From positions 3,472,001 to 3,536,000 of the forward strand of contig NZ_CP166097.1 in assembly GCF_041228105.1 (NCBI RefSeq): DNA of 64,000 nucleotides, given 5' to 3'. Source of the DNA: Pectobacterium aroidearum. GTDB taxonomy: Bacteria; Pseudomonadota; Gammaproteobacteria; Enterobacterales; Enterobacteriaceae. Numbering within the stretch: the stretch's first letter is position 1; every line of letters starts with the position of its first letter. The notes beneath the pieces are model-generated. The model made no database searches, was not told the DNA's origin, and was given only the letters and a program-made list of their open reading frames with translations. Positions 42,402 through 51,929 of the stretch are shown in pieces. A program made the translations under genes and the position numbers.

Positions 42402-44024
42402 TCACTGTTCATGCCCATCGTCATGTTCTCGTGCACCGTTGAGCCTCACAAGCCGCTTCAACAGACTCAGCAGTTTCATGCCATCCGGTGACCCCAGCCC
42501 CGTACAGGCATCCCAGCCTTCAGAAGCCACAAATGCCCCATTATTTCCCCGTACGATATCCTTGCAGCTATTACGATTACGGTACAGCAAGGGAGGGATA
42601 AACAACGATGCCGAATGGGTCAGCGCCAGCATACGCGCCAGCAGTCCTGCCCACAGCGGTGCGACGGCGCTGGTTCCGCCAACCACGCCTTCTCGCCCGT
42701 TAACTTCAACCAGATAGCCCGTTTCAGGATCGGCATTGCCGCTGACATCAGGTACGCCACGGTGTTGCAAGGGATGATGACCGCCGTATTTGTCTACCAG
42801 AGACAGCCCTAATTGCCAGCCGGGCAGCGCAAAATACTGGCTAACGCCACCGCCTGTTGCGCTACCGTCCCGGCTATGCCAGGTGGTTTCTTCCATCGCT
42901 TTTTGCAAGCGAGTGCCGCCACAGGCTAAAACATAGGGACTGGATGCAGGAAAATCGACGTGCAAGCCGTGGGGTTCACCATCTTTTGAACCGCGATCGC
43001 CAGACGCAACACACACCGTAATCCCTAGCGCAGCCGCTGTCTGAAAGGCCTGGTTGTACACCTGTAATGATTGTGCCGTCCATTGTGACTCGCTGGAACC
43101 CCAGCTAATCGAAATCACCGACGGCGCATTTTTCTCATCATAAATCGCAGCGTTGATCGCTTCCAAAAACCCGGCATCGGTATTCGGCGCAAAATACACC
43201 ACAATTTTGGCGCCTGGTGCCAGCGAACCCGCAATTTCGATATCCATCTGCACTTCGATATCAATCGGGCTCACCTCTTTGTCGCCCTCTGACGATGCAA
43301 GGGCATTCCTGCCGCCCCCCACACAGACATCGACGACCTGAGGAGGATTGACGCCCATGCGTTTAAAATAGTGCTCCAACTGCGGCAGGCGGTATCCGCC
43401 CCCCAGTTCAATAATACCAATGCACTGCCCCGCGCCGTCATGCTCTGGGAAGTGATAGAGTTCCGCGAGTTCGAGCGGCGTATAGCCCGACGGGCGCTTT
43501 GCCGCATTGGAGAACGTATCATTGATACGCAGGCAACAGTTCGTCGCCAGACGTTCATCAAGGCCTAATACGGCAATCACCACGCCCTGTAGATATTCCG
43601 GCAGGTAAATCCCCCCAGCTCTCCCACGAAATGCCCCGTGTTTGTGGTCATACCGGGCTAAGCTCACGCGAAACGCCTGCTCCATTTGCCCTACCGTCCC
43701 CGTTAAGAAGACAGTTCGACTGGCAGCATGTTCGCGTTCGATAGAGAGCCGATGATGCCGCGCAAACGCGCGAACATGCTCAATATCTGCCTCATCAGCG
43801 CTGAATTTTCTGGCATAGTCGGCGCGCGACAGCGGTCTGTTGGCATTGATACCGCCAAATTGCGGATCGATGCTATCGTGCAGTTCGGCGTAATACTCTT
43901 CATCTGGCGTAGTAAAACGTAACACCAGCATGATTCTGACTCTTTCATTCACATCACAGCGCTCGCGATATGCCGCGTCAGCGATATTGCCGCGCTCACT
44001 CCCTTTCAATAATTGGTAAGTCAT
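42402..44024 (-). CDS. Sedolisin-type serine-carboxyl peptidase (S53) with propeptide
   Basis: This 540-residue zymogen has an activation propeptide (residues about 1-165: RPLSRADYARKFSADEADIE, TVFLTGTVGQMEQAFRV). The catalytic domain includes PIDIEVQMDIEIAG carrying the Glu and Asp, SISWGSSESQW carrying the oxyanion Asp region, and the nucleophile GGTSAVAP with Ser near residue 452. The Ca-binding end DIVRGNNGAF..EGWDACTGLGSPDG is intact. The ATG at 44024 gives MTYQLLKG. No signal peptide is seen, though S53 enzymes often act outside the cell in acid; the export route is unclear. It follows the chorismate mutase gene by 19 bases, so an operon is likely. Confidence 0.9.
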   Translation of the reverse strand: MTYQLLKGSERGNIADAAYRERCDVNERVRIMLVLRFTTPDEEYYAELHDSIDPQFGGINANRPLSRADYARKFSADEADIEHVRAFARHHRLSIEREHAASRTVFLTGTVGQMEQAFRVSLARYDHKHGAFRGRAGGIYLPEYLQGVVIAVLGLDERLATNCCLRINDTFSNAAKRPSGYTPLELAELYHFPEHDGAGQCIGIIELGGGYRLPQLEHYFKRMGVNPPQVVDVCVGGGRNALASSEGDKEVSPIDIEVQMDIEIAGSLAPGAKIVVYFAPNTDAGFLEAINAAIYDEKNAPSVISISWGSSESQWTAQSLQVYNQAFQTAAALGITVCVASGDRGSKDGEPHGLHVDFPASSPYVLACGGTRLQKAMEETTWHSRDGSATGGGVSQYFALPGWQLGLSLVDKYGGHHPLQHRGVPDVSGNADPETGYLVEVNGREGVVGGTSAVAPLWAGLLARMLALTHSASLFIPPLLYRNRNSCKDIVRGNNGAFVASEGWDACTGLGSPDGMKLLSLLKRLVRLNGAREHDDGHEQ

Positions 44025-44043
44025 CGTCTTCTCTCCCACTCAG

Positions 44044-44601
44044 CTATTTGCCGTCTGGTTCAATGTGACTCAATGCCGCGTAAATCTGGCGTTTGTCGTT
44101 CTGTGACAGATGCTCAACATTAATAGAAGAAAGAAATGCAGCCTCTTGCTGAGGCGTGAAATGCCCGCCATTCGCGAGGTAACGCTTAATGCTAACCAGG
44201 AGCTGATCATCAATCGTGAGTAACGTAGGCCTGACCGTGTCATTCAGCGAAAGCGGCGTCCAGTCGTTCTCCGGTGTCGCAAGCCAGTCCGCCATGTAGC
44301 GATACTGAATGGCTTTGCTGGCATTCATTAATGAAGTAAAAAACAGCTGCGTACTTTGGGGGGATAAGCCTACGGCAGCGGATTGCTCCCGCGCCTTACT
44401 CAAAATACGTTCCTCTTGCTTCAGATCCTCAACCGGCAGGTGTTGACGGGCTTTATACCCCGCGACATCCTTCATCAGCACCATCCTCTCCTGAATCAGT
44501 TGATAGATTCCAAGAGAACTATCCTGCACGGCCGCATGCAGAGGGAGACACCAGGCAGAACTCATCACTAACGAGATAACAGCGGAAATAGGCACATTCA
44601 T
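44044..44601 (-). CDS. aroQ: Secreted (periplasmic) chorismate mutase, AroQ gamma class
   Basis: This 185-residue precursor has a signal peptide (MNVPISAVISLVMSSAWCLP, cleavage near LHAA at residue 23). The mature all-helical domain has IYQLIQERMVLMKDVAGYKA, LPVEDLKQEERILSKA and NASKAIQYRYMADW, the AroQ-gamma pattern with Arg/Lys/Glu/Gln active-site residues. It converts chorismate to prephenate outside the cytoplasm. Secreted chorismate mutases are suspected virulence factors in several plant and animal pathogens. AGGAGAG lies ten bases upstream of the ATG at 44601. It is the first gene of a probable two-gene unit with the peptidase. Confidence 0.92.
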   Translation of the reverse strand: MNVPISAVISLVMSSAWCLPLHAAVQDSSLGIYQLIQERMVLMKDVAGYKARQHLPVEDLKQEERILSKAREQSAAVGLSPQSTQLFFTSLMNASKAIQYRYMADWLATPENDWTPLSLNDTVRPTLLTIDDQLLVSIKRYLANGGHFTPQQEAAFLSSINVEHLSQNDKRQIYAALSHIEPDGK

Positions 44602-44990
44602 CGGATTACACTCTCCTGTTAGCACTAGCATGAAGATCTATGGCTATGTTTTATTTCGCCATTGCGGCAGGAGATAATAGATTTCGCTATATGAATCTTC
44701 CATGACGAAACTATTTCAATCATTACCTTCGGGACACACTTCCTCTCAAAGATGTCTCGTTTCATCGAGACAACCGCAATTAAGGTGTTAAATTACAATC
44801 AGATAGGGGATAACAATCCAGAGTCTTCCCTCCGGGTTCGACATGATTAAGATACAAACGATAACCAAATGAAATAGTTCAAATTGGTTACTAAATGGAA
44901 TTATTTCGTCAAGCAAAGGCGCACAAAAAAGCCCGTCGTGGCACCTGGCCATGACGGGCTTGATTAATACCCTAAACGTGCGGGGATCGA
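44602..44990. other. Intergenic region between yjbH and aroQ
   Basis: 389 bases without a gene, A+T-rich, holding the yjbH terminator at its right end and the promoter of the aroQ-peptidase unit at its left. Confidence 0.5.
44925..44962 (-). terminator. Terminator after yjbH
   Basis: GCCCGTC/GACGGGC stem with a 15-base loop; on the minus strand it is followed by a T run (AAAAAA at 44925-44930 on the plus strand). It lies 29 bases after the yjbH stop. Confidence 0.85.
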
Positions 44991-47132
44991 TTAGTGATCG
45001 GTGAGGCCATACAGCGAGCTACGGCGCTGTAGCATTTGACCACCGTCACGCGTTAGCGGTACCCAACCGACTGCCCCACGTTTCACGGTAGGTTCAGTGA
45101 ACAGCAGATCAAACGGTATGGAGACGTAGAAGCCCTTGCTGAAGCTCCCTTCACCATATTCAGCGGCGCTGACGTTGGTTTTGGTTGCAAAGGCACCCGC
45201 AACAATCCCGCTGTCAAAGCGGCGGGACAGATCGATAGTGACCCCTTTGTCCCCTGCCAGATAGCGGCCCACGCTCACTTTCGCCACCGCACCTTCCACA
45301 AACGGCAGTTCCCAGTAAGCGGTCAGATGGCCCGTCACCACATCATAATCGGCCATTCTCATGATGTCGTTCCAGTCGCGCTGTTTGACATAGTTAACAT
45401 CCATCCCCAGCGCCCAGCTTTTACCGAACGGACGATACAGCACTTCAGAACCAACCCCTGCGTACATCATTTCCAGATAACCGCCGTAGACCTGGGTATA
45501 CCAGTCCTGTGCTGGGTTATCCCTACGAGTCAATTGCAGATTGGTCAGCAGCAGATCCGAAGAGGTGACGTATTCACGCACCCAGGTTCTGACACGTGGC
45601 AGCGCTGCGCCATCCGCCGGAGGCGTTTTGTAATTGAACTTGTCAAAGTTATCCAACAGGTTCAACGTCGCCGTTCCCCCTACGCTCCAGTGATCGCTGA
45701 GTCGGTAGTCAACGTTACCCTTCAGGGCAACCTGATACATGTAGAAGGATTCAGGACCACCGAAGGACTGCGTTAGCGTCGGATCTAATGAATACGTCAG
45801 GCGATCGGGCTGTGCGAGCAGCACCTGCTGACCACGAATGTCGGATACTGGCTCTTTGCGATGCGTGTCCGGTTCCGGTTGCCCAAGCGGAAAGGCAGCC
45901 TGTTGAACCTGATGGAAAGCTTTGGCATCCACTTCCGTGCTGGCAATCGGTAAGCGCTGGCTACGCTGAACAATGTGGTATTCATCAATACTACCCGGTA
46001 CATGATTCGCCAATACCGTCGCCGCACGCTGTGTCGCCTGATCGCTATCACGATACTTGGTTTGATCGGCAACAATGGTGACCTGTTTTTGGTCAGCGTA
46101 GATATCGGCATCCTTAAAGCCAGCCTTATCATTCAGCTCTTTCGAAACGAGCTGCCAGTTTGTTCCTTTGCCATCCTGAACCGGCGCATAAACAGGGGGC
46201 GCATCATCTAAGTAGTTCGGCTTCAGGCTGTTAAAGTTGGTACGCAGGGTAAAGCCCCACATCAGGGTATTGCCGCGCTGCCACGACAGCGTAGTATCCA
46301 ACACATCGCCTACGCGGTAGACAGCGCCGATGTTGAAAGGAGAATCATGCTTAAGCTGCTGCGGCACACCAGTGGATGACGTTCTTTCGGCACTGTAATC
46401 GTTGCCGTCATATTCCAGCTTTAAGCGCAGGGGATCCCAGGGGGTCTGGTACTCAACGCCACCAAACAGTGCAGACGGTCCATGGAAGAAATTACCGACC
46501 TCAAATTCTCCCCCGGTACCTGAAAAGCCTTCACTACGCTGGCAGAAACTCGCTTTCAACGAACAGGCAGGGTTTTTAATATTGCCGCTCTGGGCCATGT
46601 TGCCCCACCCCATACCCAGCGTAAAATCAAATGGCCCCATACGCTTACTCGCCACCAGATATTCGCTATCAAACAGGCCGGTACCAGCAATGTCACGCAA
46701 TCCTACAGAAACATCCGGCATCCAGTAACTTTCTTGCCATAAACGGGCTTTAACATCGAATGACTTATCTTTATAGGTTTGGCTACCGCTGAAAGAGGGA
46801 TCACTACTATAAGGGCGAGTACGGATGTCGGTATAACGCACCGTGGTTTCCAGCCAGTCAAAGAGCTGGAGCGACACGGAATAACGCCGATATTCCTCAT
46901 TATCGCGGTAGTTAAGACTGAATTCGCCTGTTTCCGCCATACGTGCGGTCGGCATCTGCAACAGGCCCGTACCGCCAAAATCAGACTGCGATACCCCCGC
47001 AGGCTGAAAGCGCATATTCGGGTTTGTCGCAGTACGGCTGCTTTCTGTTTCAGCCGCTATCGCCTGCGCACTCAAGATGCCGCCAATCGCCAACGACAGA
47101 CAGCTTAATTTAACGTTTCTGTTCTTGGTCAT
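44991..47132 (-). CDS. yjbH: YjbH-like outer-membrane polysaccharide secretion protein
   Basis: This 713-residue precursor has an N-terminal signal (about residues 1-27, ending IAAETESS) and a large beta-rich body (GFTLRTNFNSLKPN, MDVNYVKQRDW, FVEGAVAKVSVGRYLAGDKG) ending in an aromatic-rich C-terminus, as expected for an outer-membrane barrel of the YjbH/GfcD family. In E. coli yjbEFGH is an Rcs-controlled operon that alters exopolysaccharide. The gene overlaps yjbG by four bases (ATGA). Confidence 0.92.
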   Translation of the reverse strand: MTKNRNVKLSCLSLAIGGILSAQAIAAETESSRTATNPNMRFQPAGVSQSDFGGTGLLQMPTARMAETGEFSLNYRDNEEYRRYSVSLQLFDWLETTVRYTDIRTRPYSSDPSFSGSQTYKDKSFDVKARLWQESYWMPDVSVGLRDIAGTGLFDSEYLVASKRMGPFDFTLGMGWGNMAQSGNIKNPACSLKASFCQRSEGFSGTGGEFEVGNFFHGPSALFGGVEYQTPWDPLRLKLEYDGNDYSAERTSSTGVPQQLKHDSPFNIGAVYRVGDVLDTTLSWQRGNTLMWGFTLRTNFNSLKPNYLDDAPPVYAPVQDGKGTNWQLVSKELNDKAGFKDADIYADQKQVTIVADQTKYRDSDQATQRAATVLANHVPGSIDEYHIVQRSQRLPIASTEVDAKAFHQVQQAAFPLGQPEPDTHRKEPVSDIRGQQVLLAQPDRLTYSLDPTLTQSFGGPESFYMYQVALKGNVDYRLSDHWSVGGTATLNLLDNFDKFNYKTPPADGAALPRVRTWVREYVTSSDLLLTNLQLTRRDNPAQDWYTQVYGGYLEMMYAGVGSEVLYRPFGKSWALGMDVNYVKQRDWNDIMRMADYDVVTGHLTAYWELPFVEGAVAKVSVGRYLAGDKGVTIDLSRRFDSGIVAGAFATKTNVSAAEYGEGSFSKGFYVSIPFDLLFTEPTVKRGAVGWVPLTRDGGQMLQRRSSLYGLTDH

Positions 47133-47911
47133 TCGAGTGGAGTCCGGTTAGCAAGGTAGTCAGCAAGCTGATCGTTAAGTGATGACATATCCTGTGGTAA
47201 AACAGCGGGATCAAAACCGATAAAGAGCGTTTCGCCCGCAGCGGGTTCAATATGCTGACGGTTCCACAACGCCAGCGGCACCTTACGCCACTGACCGTTC
47301 CCACCAATCAGATAGCCGTAACTGTTATCCGCTCCTGCAATCAGCCGCCGTCCAGAGAGATAATTTTCGACTGACCATCCGGCACGCAGCGCCACTTTGC
47401 CCGATGTCTCCAGTTCACCCACATCAGCAGAGGTATTGACCAGACCAATCAGCGACAGCTTGTCATCATGAGGTGCAACATACAGAGCATATTCTCCGAC
47501 CAGAGGGCGATTATTTTCTATATAGAGACGCACGCGATCAGGATCCAGCTCCGTGCGGATACGACCAGCAACATTAATCGGGTCAATCGTCTTTCTCAGA
47601 AGCCAGGCGGAAATGGCCAAATCACCATCGCCAGAGTTACGCCAACGCGTTTCCAGCTCAGCCAGCTTTTGCAGCAAGACATCGCCCTGTGCTCGTACCT
47701 TCTGCGTTGTCGCAAAATCAGAAATAAACGCCGTTTGCCAGTTGATATTCTGTGGCCAGGAAACTTGTTCGTAAAATTTTTCAAGACGCGTACCGTCGTC
47801 AAGTTTAACGACAGCGACCGTCTCTTGAGGCGATTTCACCGTCAGTTGCGCAGACGTCGCAACGCCGGAAACCAGCAGCAACAAGGTAGCGATACGATTG
47901 AGTGCTAACAT
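47129..47911 (-). CDS. yjbG: YjbG-like periplasmic polysaccharide protein (GfcC family)
   Basis: This 260-residue precursor has a short signal peptide (MLALNRIATLLLLVSGVATSAQ, cleavage near TSA at residue 21). The body has tandem SLBB/beta-grasp-like segments (LTVKSPQETVAVVKLDDGTR, LWNRQHIEPAAGETLFIGFD), the known layout of GfcC/YjbG. It is periplasmic and acts with the YjbH barrel. It is nine bases after yjbF and overlaps yjbH by four bases. Confidence 0.9.
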   Translation of the reverse strand: MLALNRIATLLLLVSGVATSAQLTVKSPQETVAVVKLDDGTRLEKFYEQVSWPQNINWQTAFISDFATTQKVRAQGDVLLQKLAELETRWRNSGDGDLAISAWLLRKTIDPINVAGRIRTELDPDRVRLYIENNRPLVGEYALYVAPHDDKLSLIGLVNTSADVGELETSGKVALRAGWSVENYLSGRRLIAGADNSYGYLIGGNGQWRKVPLALWNRQHIEPAAGETLFIGFDPAVLPQDMSSLNDQLADYLANRTPLE

Positions 47912-47920
47912 TGCAGCCCC

Positions 47921-48571
47921 TTATTGTACGTAGGGTTTTAATACGGTGAATTTTACCAATGCCATATCCGGCCCCATATACTGCTGGCTTTGGACCACAC
48001 TTCCGTTGGCCGGATCAAGCCAGTAGCTATTAGTGTAAGATTCGTTCAGCGTGGGAACGGTAACCTGCTCATCGAAGCGCAGCAGCTCACGCGAGGTATC
48101 CAGAATTTTTACGGTTTCTTTGCCGCGGGCATGAAAAACGGACGTGGTAGCGTAACCGCCACGGAAGACCTGAGCCCATTCAACCCGGCTTTGCCATGTC
48201 ATTGGCGTCGATGTCTTCAACAGGCCTAATGTCAGGGGATCTTGTTGCAGGTTGTCCACATAGGTAATGTCTTCGCCGAAGCCCTGCGTTTTCACCAGGC
48301 GGCCATGTTGGGTCGATACCATGTTTTTATCGGCCCCAATCCATTTCAACTGATTTTGTTCGGCAAAAGCGAGCACGACAAACGCCTGAGGCGCTTTCCC
48401 CACCTTCAGATAGGCAGACGCATAGGGCGTATTGGCAACCTGTTTAGCTGTCACATGAGTGTCATCTTGCCCAACAAAAGCCAATTTGAACGTTTTCCCT
48501 ACTGCATTCATATTCTGGGAACAACCAGTCAATAGAATTGAGAAAAGAGGGATGGCAATCAGCGCTTTCAT
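47921..48571 (-). CDS. yjbF: YjbF-like outer-membrane lipoprotein (GfcB family)
   Basis: This 216-residue lipoprotein has lipobox LLTGC with lipidation at Cys16 of MKALIAIPLFSILLTGC, then MNAVGKTFKLAFVGQDD. The C-terminal TNSYWLDPANGSVVQSQQYMG is typical of GfcB/YjbF. The ATG at 48571 is chosen because the upstream open frame would pass through the yjbE-yjbF hairpin. It is anchored to the inner leaflet of the outer membrane or to its periplasmic face. Confidence 0.9.
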   Translation of the reverse strand: MKALIAIPLFSILLTGCSQNMNAVGKTFKLAFVGQDDTHVTAKQVANTPYASAYLKVGKAPQAFVVLAFAEQNQLKWIGADKNMVSTQHGRLVKTQGFGEDITYVDNLQQDPLTLGLLKTSTPMTWQSRVEWAQVFRGGYATTSVFHARGKETVKILDTSRELLRFDEQVTVPTLNESYTNSYWLDPANGSVVQSQQYMGPDMALVKFTVLKPYVQ

Positions 48572-48630
48572 TTCTGCTATTCGTTTTATTCTTGTCATGC
48601 GATGAAGTTCTCGTTGAACAGCGTAGCCCG

Positions 48631-48658
48631 GAAAAAGAAAGGCCACCGAAGTGGCCTT
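48631..48658 (-). terminator. UUCG-loop hairpin between yjbE and yjbF
   Basis: Minus strand AAGGCCAC-TTCG-GTGGCCTT followed by TCTTTTTC: an eight-pair stem with an ultrastable C(UUCG)G loop and a T-rich tail. It would act as a partial terminator or attenuator that lets yjbE be expressed more than yjbFGH. Confidence 0.8.
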
Positions 48659-48673
48659 GGAACTTAAACGGAA

Positions 48674-48967
48674 TTAACTACGAGTACCAGTGACTGTCGT
48701 TGTTCCCGTGCTCGGGCTGTTGTCGTCATTGCTGGCAACAGCAACAGCTACACCAACAGCGACAGCAGCAGCAACACCAACTGCAATCAGAGCAGTGGAA
48801 CCAGCAGCAGCACCAGCACCAGCGGCACCAGCAGCAACACCAACACTTGCGTTGGTGGTCGTGGTGGTCGTGGTACCCGCAGCCGTTGCGCTGGAGACGC
48901 CATCAACAGCAAACGCGTTTGACGACATGGCCAGAACAGCGGCCAGCGTGATTAACGTTTTCTTCAT
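48674..48967 (-). CDS. yjbE: YjbE-like small exported Thr/Ala/Gly-rich protein (GfcA family)
   Basis: This 97-residue precursor has signal MKKTLITLAAVLAMSSNAFA (cleavage at about residue 20). The mature protein is low-complexity: a Thr run (TTTTTTNASVG), an Ala/Gly/Val hydrophobic stretch (AVGVAVAVAS) and a Thr-rich tail TGTTTVTGTRS. This matches YjbE/GfcA in length and order. The ATG at 48967 has AGGAA eight bases before it. It is first gene of the yjbEFGH unit. Confidence 0.88.
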   Translation of the reverse strand: MKKTLITLAAVLAMSSNAFAVDGVSSATAAGTTTTTTTNASVGVAAGAAGAGAAAGSTALIAVGVAAAVAVGVAVAVASNDDNSPSTGTTTVTGTRS

Positions 48968-49395
48968 TACGATTTCCTTTTTAACATGAAGTACTTCAGG
49001 GTGGGGTACCGTCAAAAAGACCATACCCCGTCCTTCATTCCAGCCAGCACAAGGACAAAATATCTTATACCTCGTTTACTGACCGTTACCGGGATCCTCC
49101 CAGTAATGAGTTACAGTTCAATGGCGAGCAAACCACCTCTGATAAGTAACACCAGAAAGCAAAACTACAACTCAATTTTTGCAACACTGTTAAAAATAGC
49201 AAGATCCCGATGTAATAAACAGCAATGATCTCGGTAAAAAAGCAGATTTCTTTAATGAAATTTACAGTATTCCAGAAAAAAAGTCATAGATATCTTAACG
49301 ATATCAATACACTCATTCAGCAATATAAAAAACGCCAGATATTTCCTAATCTGGCGTTTTATTAACAAGTAACACTATCTAAGCATAAGAAACGA
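48968..49395. other. Intergenic region between gnd and yjbE
   Basis: 428 bases, A+T-rich, holding the yjbE promoter and, at 49327-49360, the gnd terminator. I did not find a JUMPStart element or a clear RcsB box by eye. Confidence 0.5.
49327..49360 (-). terminator. Terminator after gnd (possibly bidirectional)
   Basis: AAAACGCCAGAT pairs with ATCTGGCGTTTT around a short loop, with A's on the left and T's on the right, so it works on either strand. It lies 36 bases after the gnd stop. Confidence 0.88.
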
Positions 49396-50802
49396 TTATT
49401 CCAACCATTCGGTATGGAATACGCCTTCTTTATCCGTACGCTTGTAGGTATGCGCGCCGAAATAGTCGCGCTGAGCCTGGATCAGGTTAGCAGGCAGTAC
49501 GGCGGAGCGGTAGCTGTCGTAATAGGCGATCGCAGCAGAGAACGTTGGCGTCGGGATGCCTTGCTGGACAGCGTAAGACACCACGTCACGCAGCGCTTGC
49601 TGATATTCGTCCGCGACTTTCTTGAAGTAAGGTGCCAGCAGCAGGTTAGCGATATCCGCTTTCTGCTCATACGCATCGGTGATTTTCTGCAGGAACTGTG
49701 CACGAATGATGCAGCCAGCGCGGAAAATCTTGGCGATTTCGCCGTAGTTCAGATCCCAGTTATTTTCGTCTGATGCCGCTTTCAACTGTGAGAAGCCCTG
49801 AGCATAAGAAACGATTTTACCCAGATACAGCGCACGGCGCACTTTCTCAACAAACTCAGCTTTATCACCACCGAATGGCTGAGCAGTCGGGCCTGTCAGC
49901 ACTTTAGACGCAGCAACACGCTGATCTTTCAGTGAAGAAAGGTAGCGGGCAAAAACGGATTCCGTGATCAGGGACAGCGGTTCGCCCAGATCCAGAGAGC
50001 TTTGGCTGGTCCATTTACCCGTGCCTTTGTTAGCGGCTTCATCCAGGATCACGTCAACCAGATATTTGCCTTCTTCATCTTTTTTCTTGAAGATATCGGC
50101 AGTGATTTCAATCAGGTAACTACTTAACTCGCCTTTGTTCCACTCAGAGAACGTCGTAGCAAGCTCGTCGTTGTTCAGATTCAGTGCCTGCTTAAGCAGC
50201 GCATAAGCTTCAGCGATAAGCTGCATATCGCCGTATTCAATGCCGTTATGCACCATCTTGACGTAGTGACCAGCACCATCAGCGCCAATATAGGTCACAC
50301 AGGCTTCACCGTCAGCACGTGCGGCAATCTGTTCCAGAATCGGAGCAACCAGTTCATAGGCTTCTTTCTGGCCACCCGGCATGATGGAAGGCCCTTTCAG
50401 CGCGCCCTCTTCTCCACCGGATACACCTGTACCGATGAAGTTAAACCCTTCAGCGGACAGTTCGCGGTTACGACGAATGGTATCTTTATAGAAGGTGTTA
50501 CCGCCATCGATCAGAATATCGCCTTTTTCCAGGTAAGGCTTCAGCGACTCAATCGTTTTATCGGTTGCTTCACCGGCCTTCACCATCAGCAGAATACGGC
50601 GGGGTTTTTCCAGGGATTCGACAAACTCTTCAACGGTGTAAGAAGGCACCAGTTTTTTACCCGGATTTTCCGCGATAACTTCATCGGTTTTATCAGAAGA
50701 ACGGTTAAAGATGGAAACGCTATAGCCACGGCTCTCAATGTTCAGCGCCAGATTGCGCCCCATCACCGCCATACCGACAACGCCAATTTGCTGTTTGGAC
50801 AT
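49396..50802 (-). CDS. gnd: 6-phosphogluconate dehydrogenase (decarboxylating)
   Basis: Pentose-phosphate pathway enzyme that makes ribulose 5-phosphate, CO2 and NADPH. The 468 residues fit the family. The N-terminal [20 protein letters not shown] binds [23 protein letters not shown] carries substrate-binding Ser/Gly, and the catalytic Lys is in [14 protein letters not shown]. The ATG at 50802 starts directly at the Rossmann strand; the frame is open for 66 more codons upstream, without support. As in many enterobacteria it sits beside the surface polysaccharide cluster. Confidence 0.97.
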   Translation of the reverse strand: MSKQQIGVVGMAVMGRNLALNIESRGYSVSIFNRSSDKTDEVIAENPGKKLVPSYTVEEFVESLEKPRRILLMVKAGEATDKTIESLKPYLEKGDILIDGGNTFYKDTIRRNRELSAEGFNFIGTGVSGGEEGALKGPSIMPGGQKEAYELVAPILEQIAARADGEACVTYIGADGAGHYVKMVHNGIEYGDMQLIAEAYALLKQALNLNNDELATTFSEWNKGELSSYLIEITADIFKKKDEEGKYLVDVILDEAANKGTGKWTSQSSLDLGEPLSLITESVFARYLSSLKDQRVAASKVLTGPTAQPFGGDKAEFVEKVRRALYLGKIVSYAQGFSQLKAASDENNWDLNYGEIAKIFRAGCIIRAQFLQKITDAYEQKADIANLLLAPYFKKVADEYQQALRDVVSYAVQQGIPTPTFSAAIAYYDSYRSAVLPANLIQAQRDYFGAHTYKRTDKEGVFHTEWLE

Positions 50803-50975
50803 TAAAGCAACTCCTGTCTGAAGGATAACCTGCCTGCAACGACGACAACGATTCGCGTTGCGACCCCGCAGGCAATTTAAAAACAGGCCAACATGGTAAC
50901 TCAGCTTTGCGTGAGTGGATAGTGATTGGTTTGATAGCGAAAGCTCGCTCGACAAGCGCGTAAGGCGAGAAAAAG

Positions 50976-51011
50976 AAAAAACCGCAGAACGATTCAGCAA
51001 TCTGCGGTTTT
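50976..51011 (-). terminator. Terminator between galF and gnd
   Basis: AAAACCGCAGA (50977-50987) pairs with TCTGCGGTTTT (51001-51011), with a T-rich tail on the minus strand. It lies 22 bases after the galF stop. Confidence 0.87.
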
Positions 51012-51032
51012 ACAGCGTGTTATCACTCAATA

Positions 51033-51929
51033 TTACTTTTTCAGCAGTGCCTTAATACTTTCTTTAAATTCGGCACCAAACTCTGGATTGCGCAATCCAT
51101 AAGACACAAACGCCTGTGCGTAGCCCAATTTACGGCCGCAGTTAAAGTTTTTTCCCGACATCTGCACAGCATCAACCTGCTGGGTCGCAATCATATCGGC
51201 AATCACATCCGTTAACTGAATGCGTCCCCATGCACCAGGAACCGCTTTTTCCAGTAATGGCCAGGCATCAGCAGTTAATACATAACGCCCTACCGCAGAA
51301 AGGTCAGACCCGGTTTCAGAGGGCGCCTCGGGTTTTTCGATCATCGACGTAATTGCTGCCGCATCGCCCGGATTCACCAGCGGTTTCTCACAATCGACAA
51401 CGGAGTACTCTGGCAGTACCTCATAAGGACGATGTTTCACCAACACCTGGCTGCGCCCTGTTTCTTCAAAACGGGAGATTAACAGCGCCAGGTTTTCCTT
51501 CGTCTGATCTGCCGTGCTTTCATCCAGCACCACATCTGGCAACACCACCACGAACGGGCTGTCCCCGACGATTGGACGAGCACAGGATACCGCATGCCCT
51601 AGCCCCAGCGTTTCCCCCTGGCGAACGTTCATGATCGTCACGCCTTTCGGACAGATAGACTGAACTTCGGCCAGCAGTTGACGCTTGGCACGTTCTTCCA
51701 GCAAAGACTCAAGCTCAAAAGAGGTATCAAAGTGGTTTTCGATAGCGTTTTTCGACGCATGCGTCACCAGAACAATTTCTTTAATCCCCGCGTTAACGCA
51801 TTCGTTAACGATCTTCTCTATCACCGGACGATCAACCAGCGGCAACATTTCCTTAGGAATTGCCTTGGTCACCGGTAACAAATTCATCCCTAAACCTGCA
51901 ACAGGGATAATAGCTTTCAATGATGTCAT
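51033..51929 (-). CDS. galF: GalF, GalU-related regulator of UDP-glucose synthesis
   Basis: This 298-residue nucleotidyltransferase-fold protein is highly similar to GalU/GalF. True GalU enzymes have [19 protein letters not shown], where the Arg is needed for catalysis; here the segment is [19 protein letters not shown], without that Arg, as in GalF (GLGMH). GalF has little pyrophosphorylase activity of its own and is thought to modulate GalU and UDP-glucose supply. It is located between the polysaccharide genes and gnd on the same strand. Confidence 0.92.
   Translation of the reverse strand: MTSLKAIIPVAGLGMNLLPVTKAIPKEMLPLVDRPVIEKIVNECVNAGIKEIVLVTHASKNAIENHFDTSFELESLLEERAKRQLLAEVQSICPKGVTIMNVRQGETLGLGHAVSCARPIVGDSPFVVVLPDVVLDESTADQTKENLALLISRFEETGRSQVLVKHRPYEVLPEYSVVDCEKPLVNPGDAAAITSMIEKPEAPSETGSDLSAVGRYVLTADAWPLLEKAVPGAWGRIQLTDVIADMIATQQVDAVQMSGKNFNCGRKLGYAQAFVSYGLRNPEFGAEFKESIKALLKK

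Noticed and set aside
48690..48989. Low-complexity plus-strand frames rich in Gln/His or Ala/Thr opposite yjbE
   Set aside because: They are antisense shadows of the repetitive yjbE coding sequence, which has a signal peptide, ribosome binding site and operon context.
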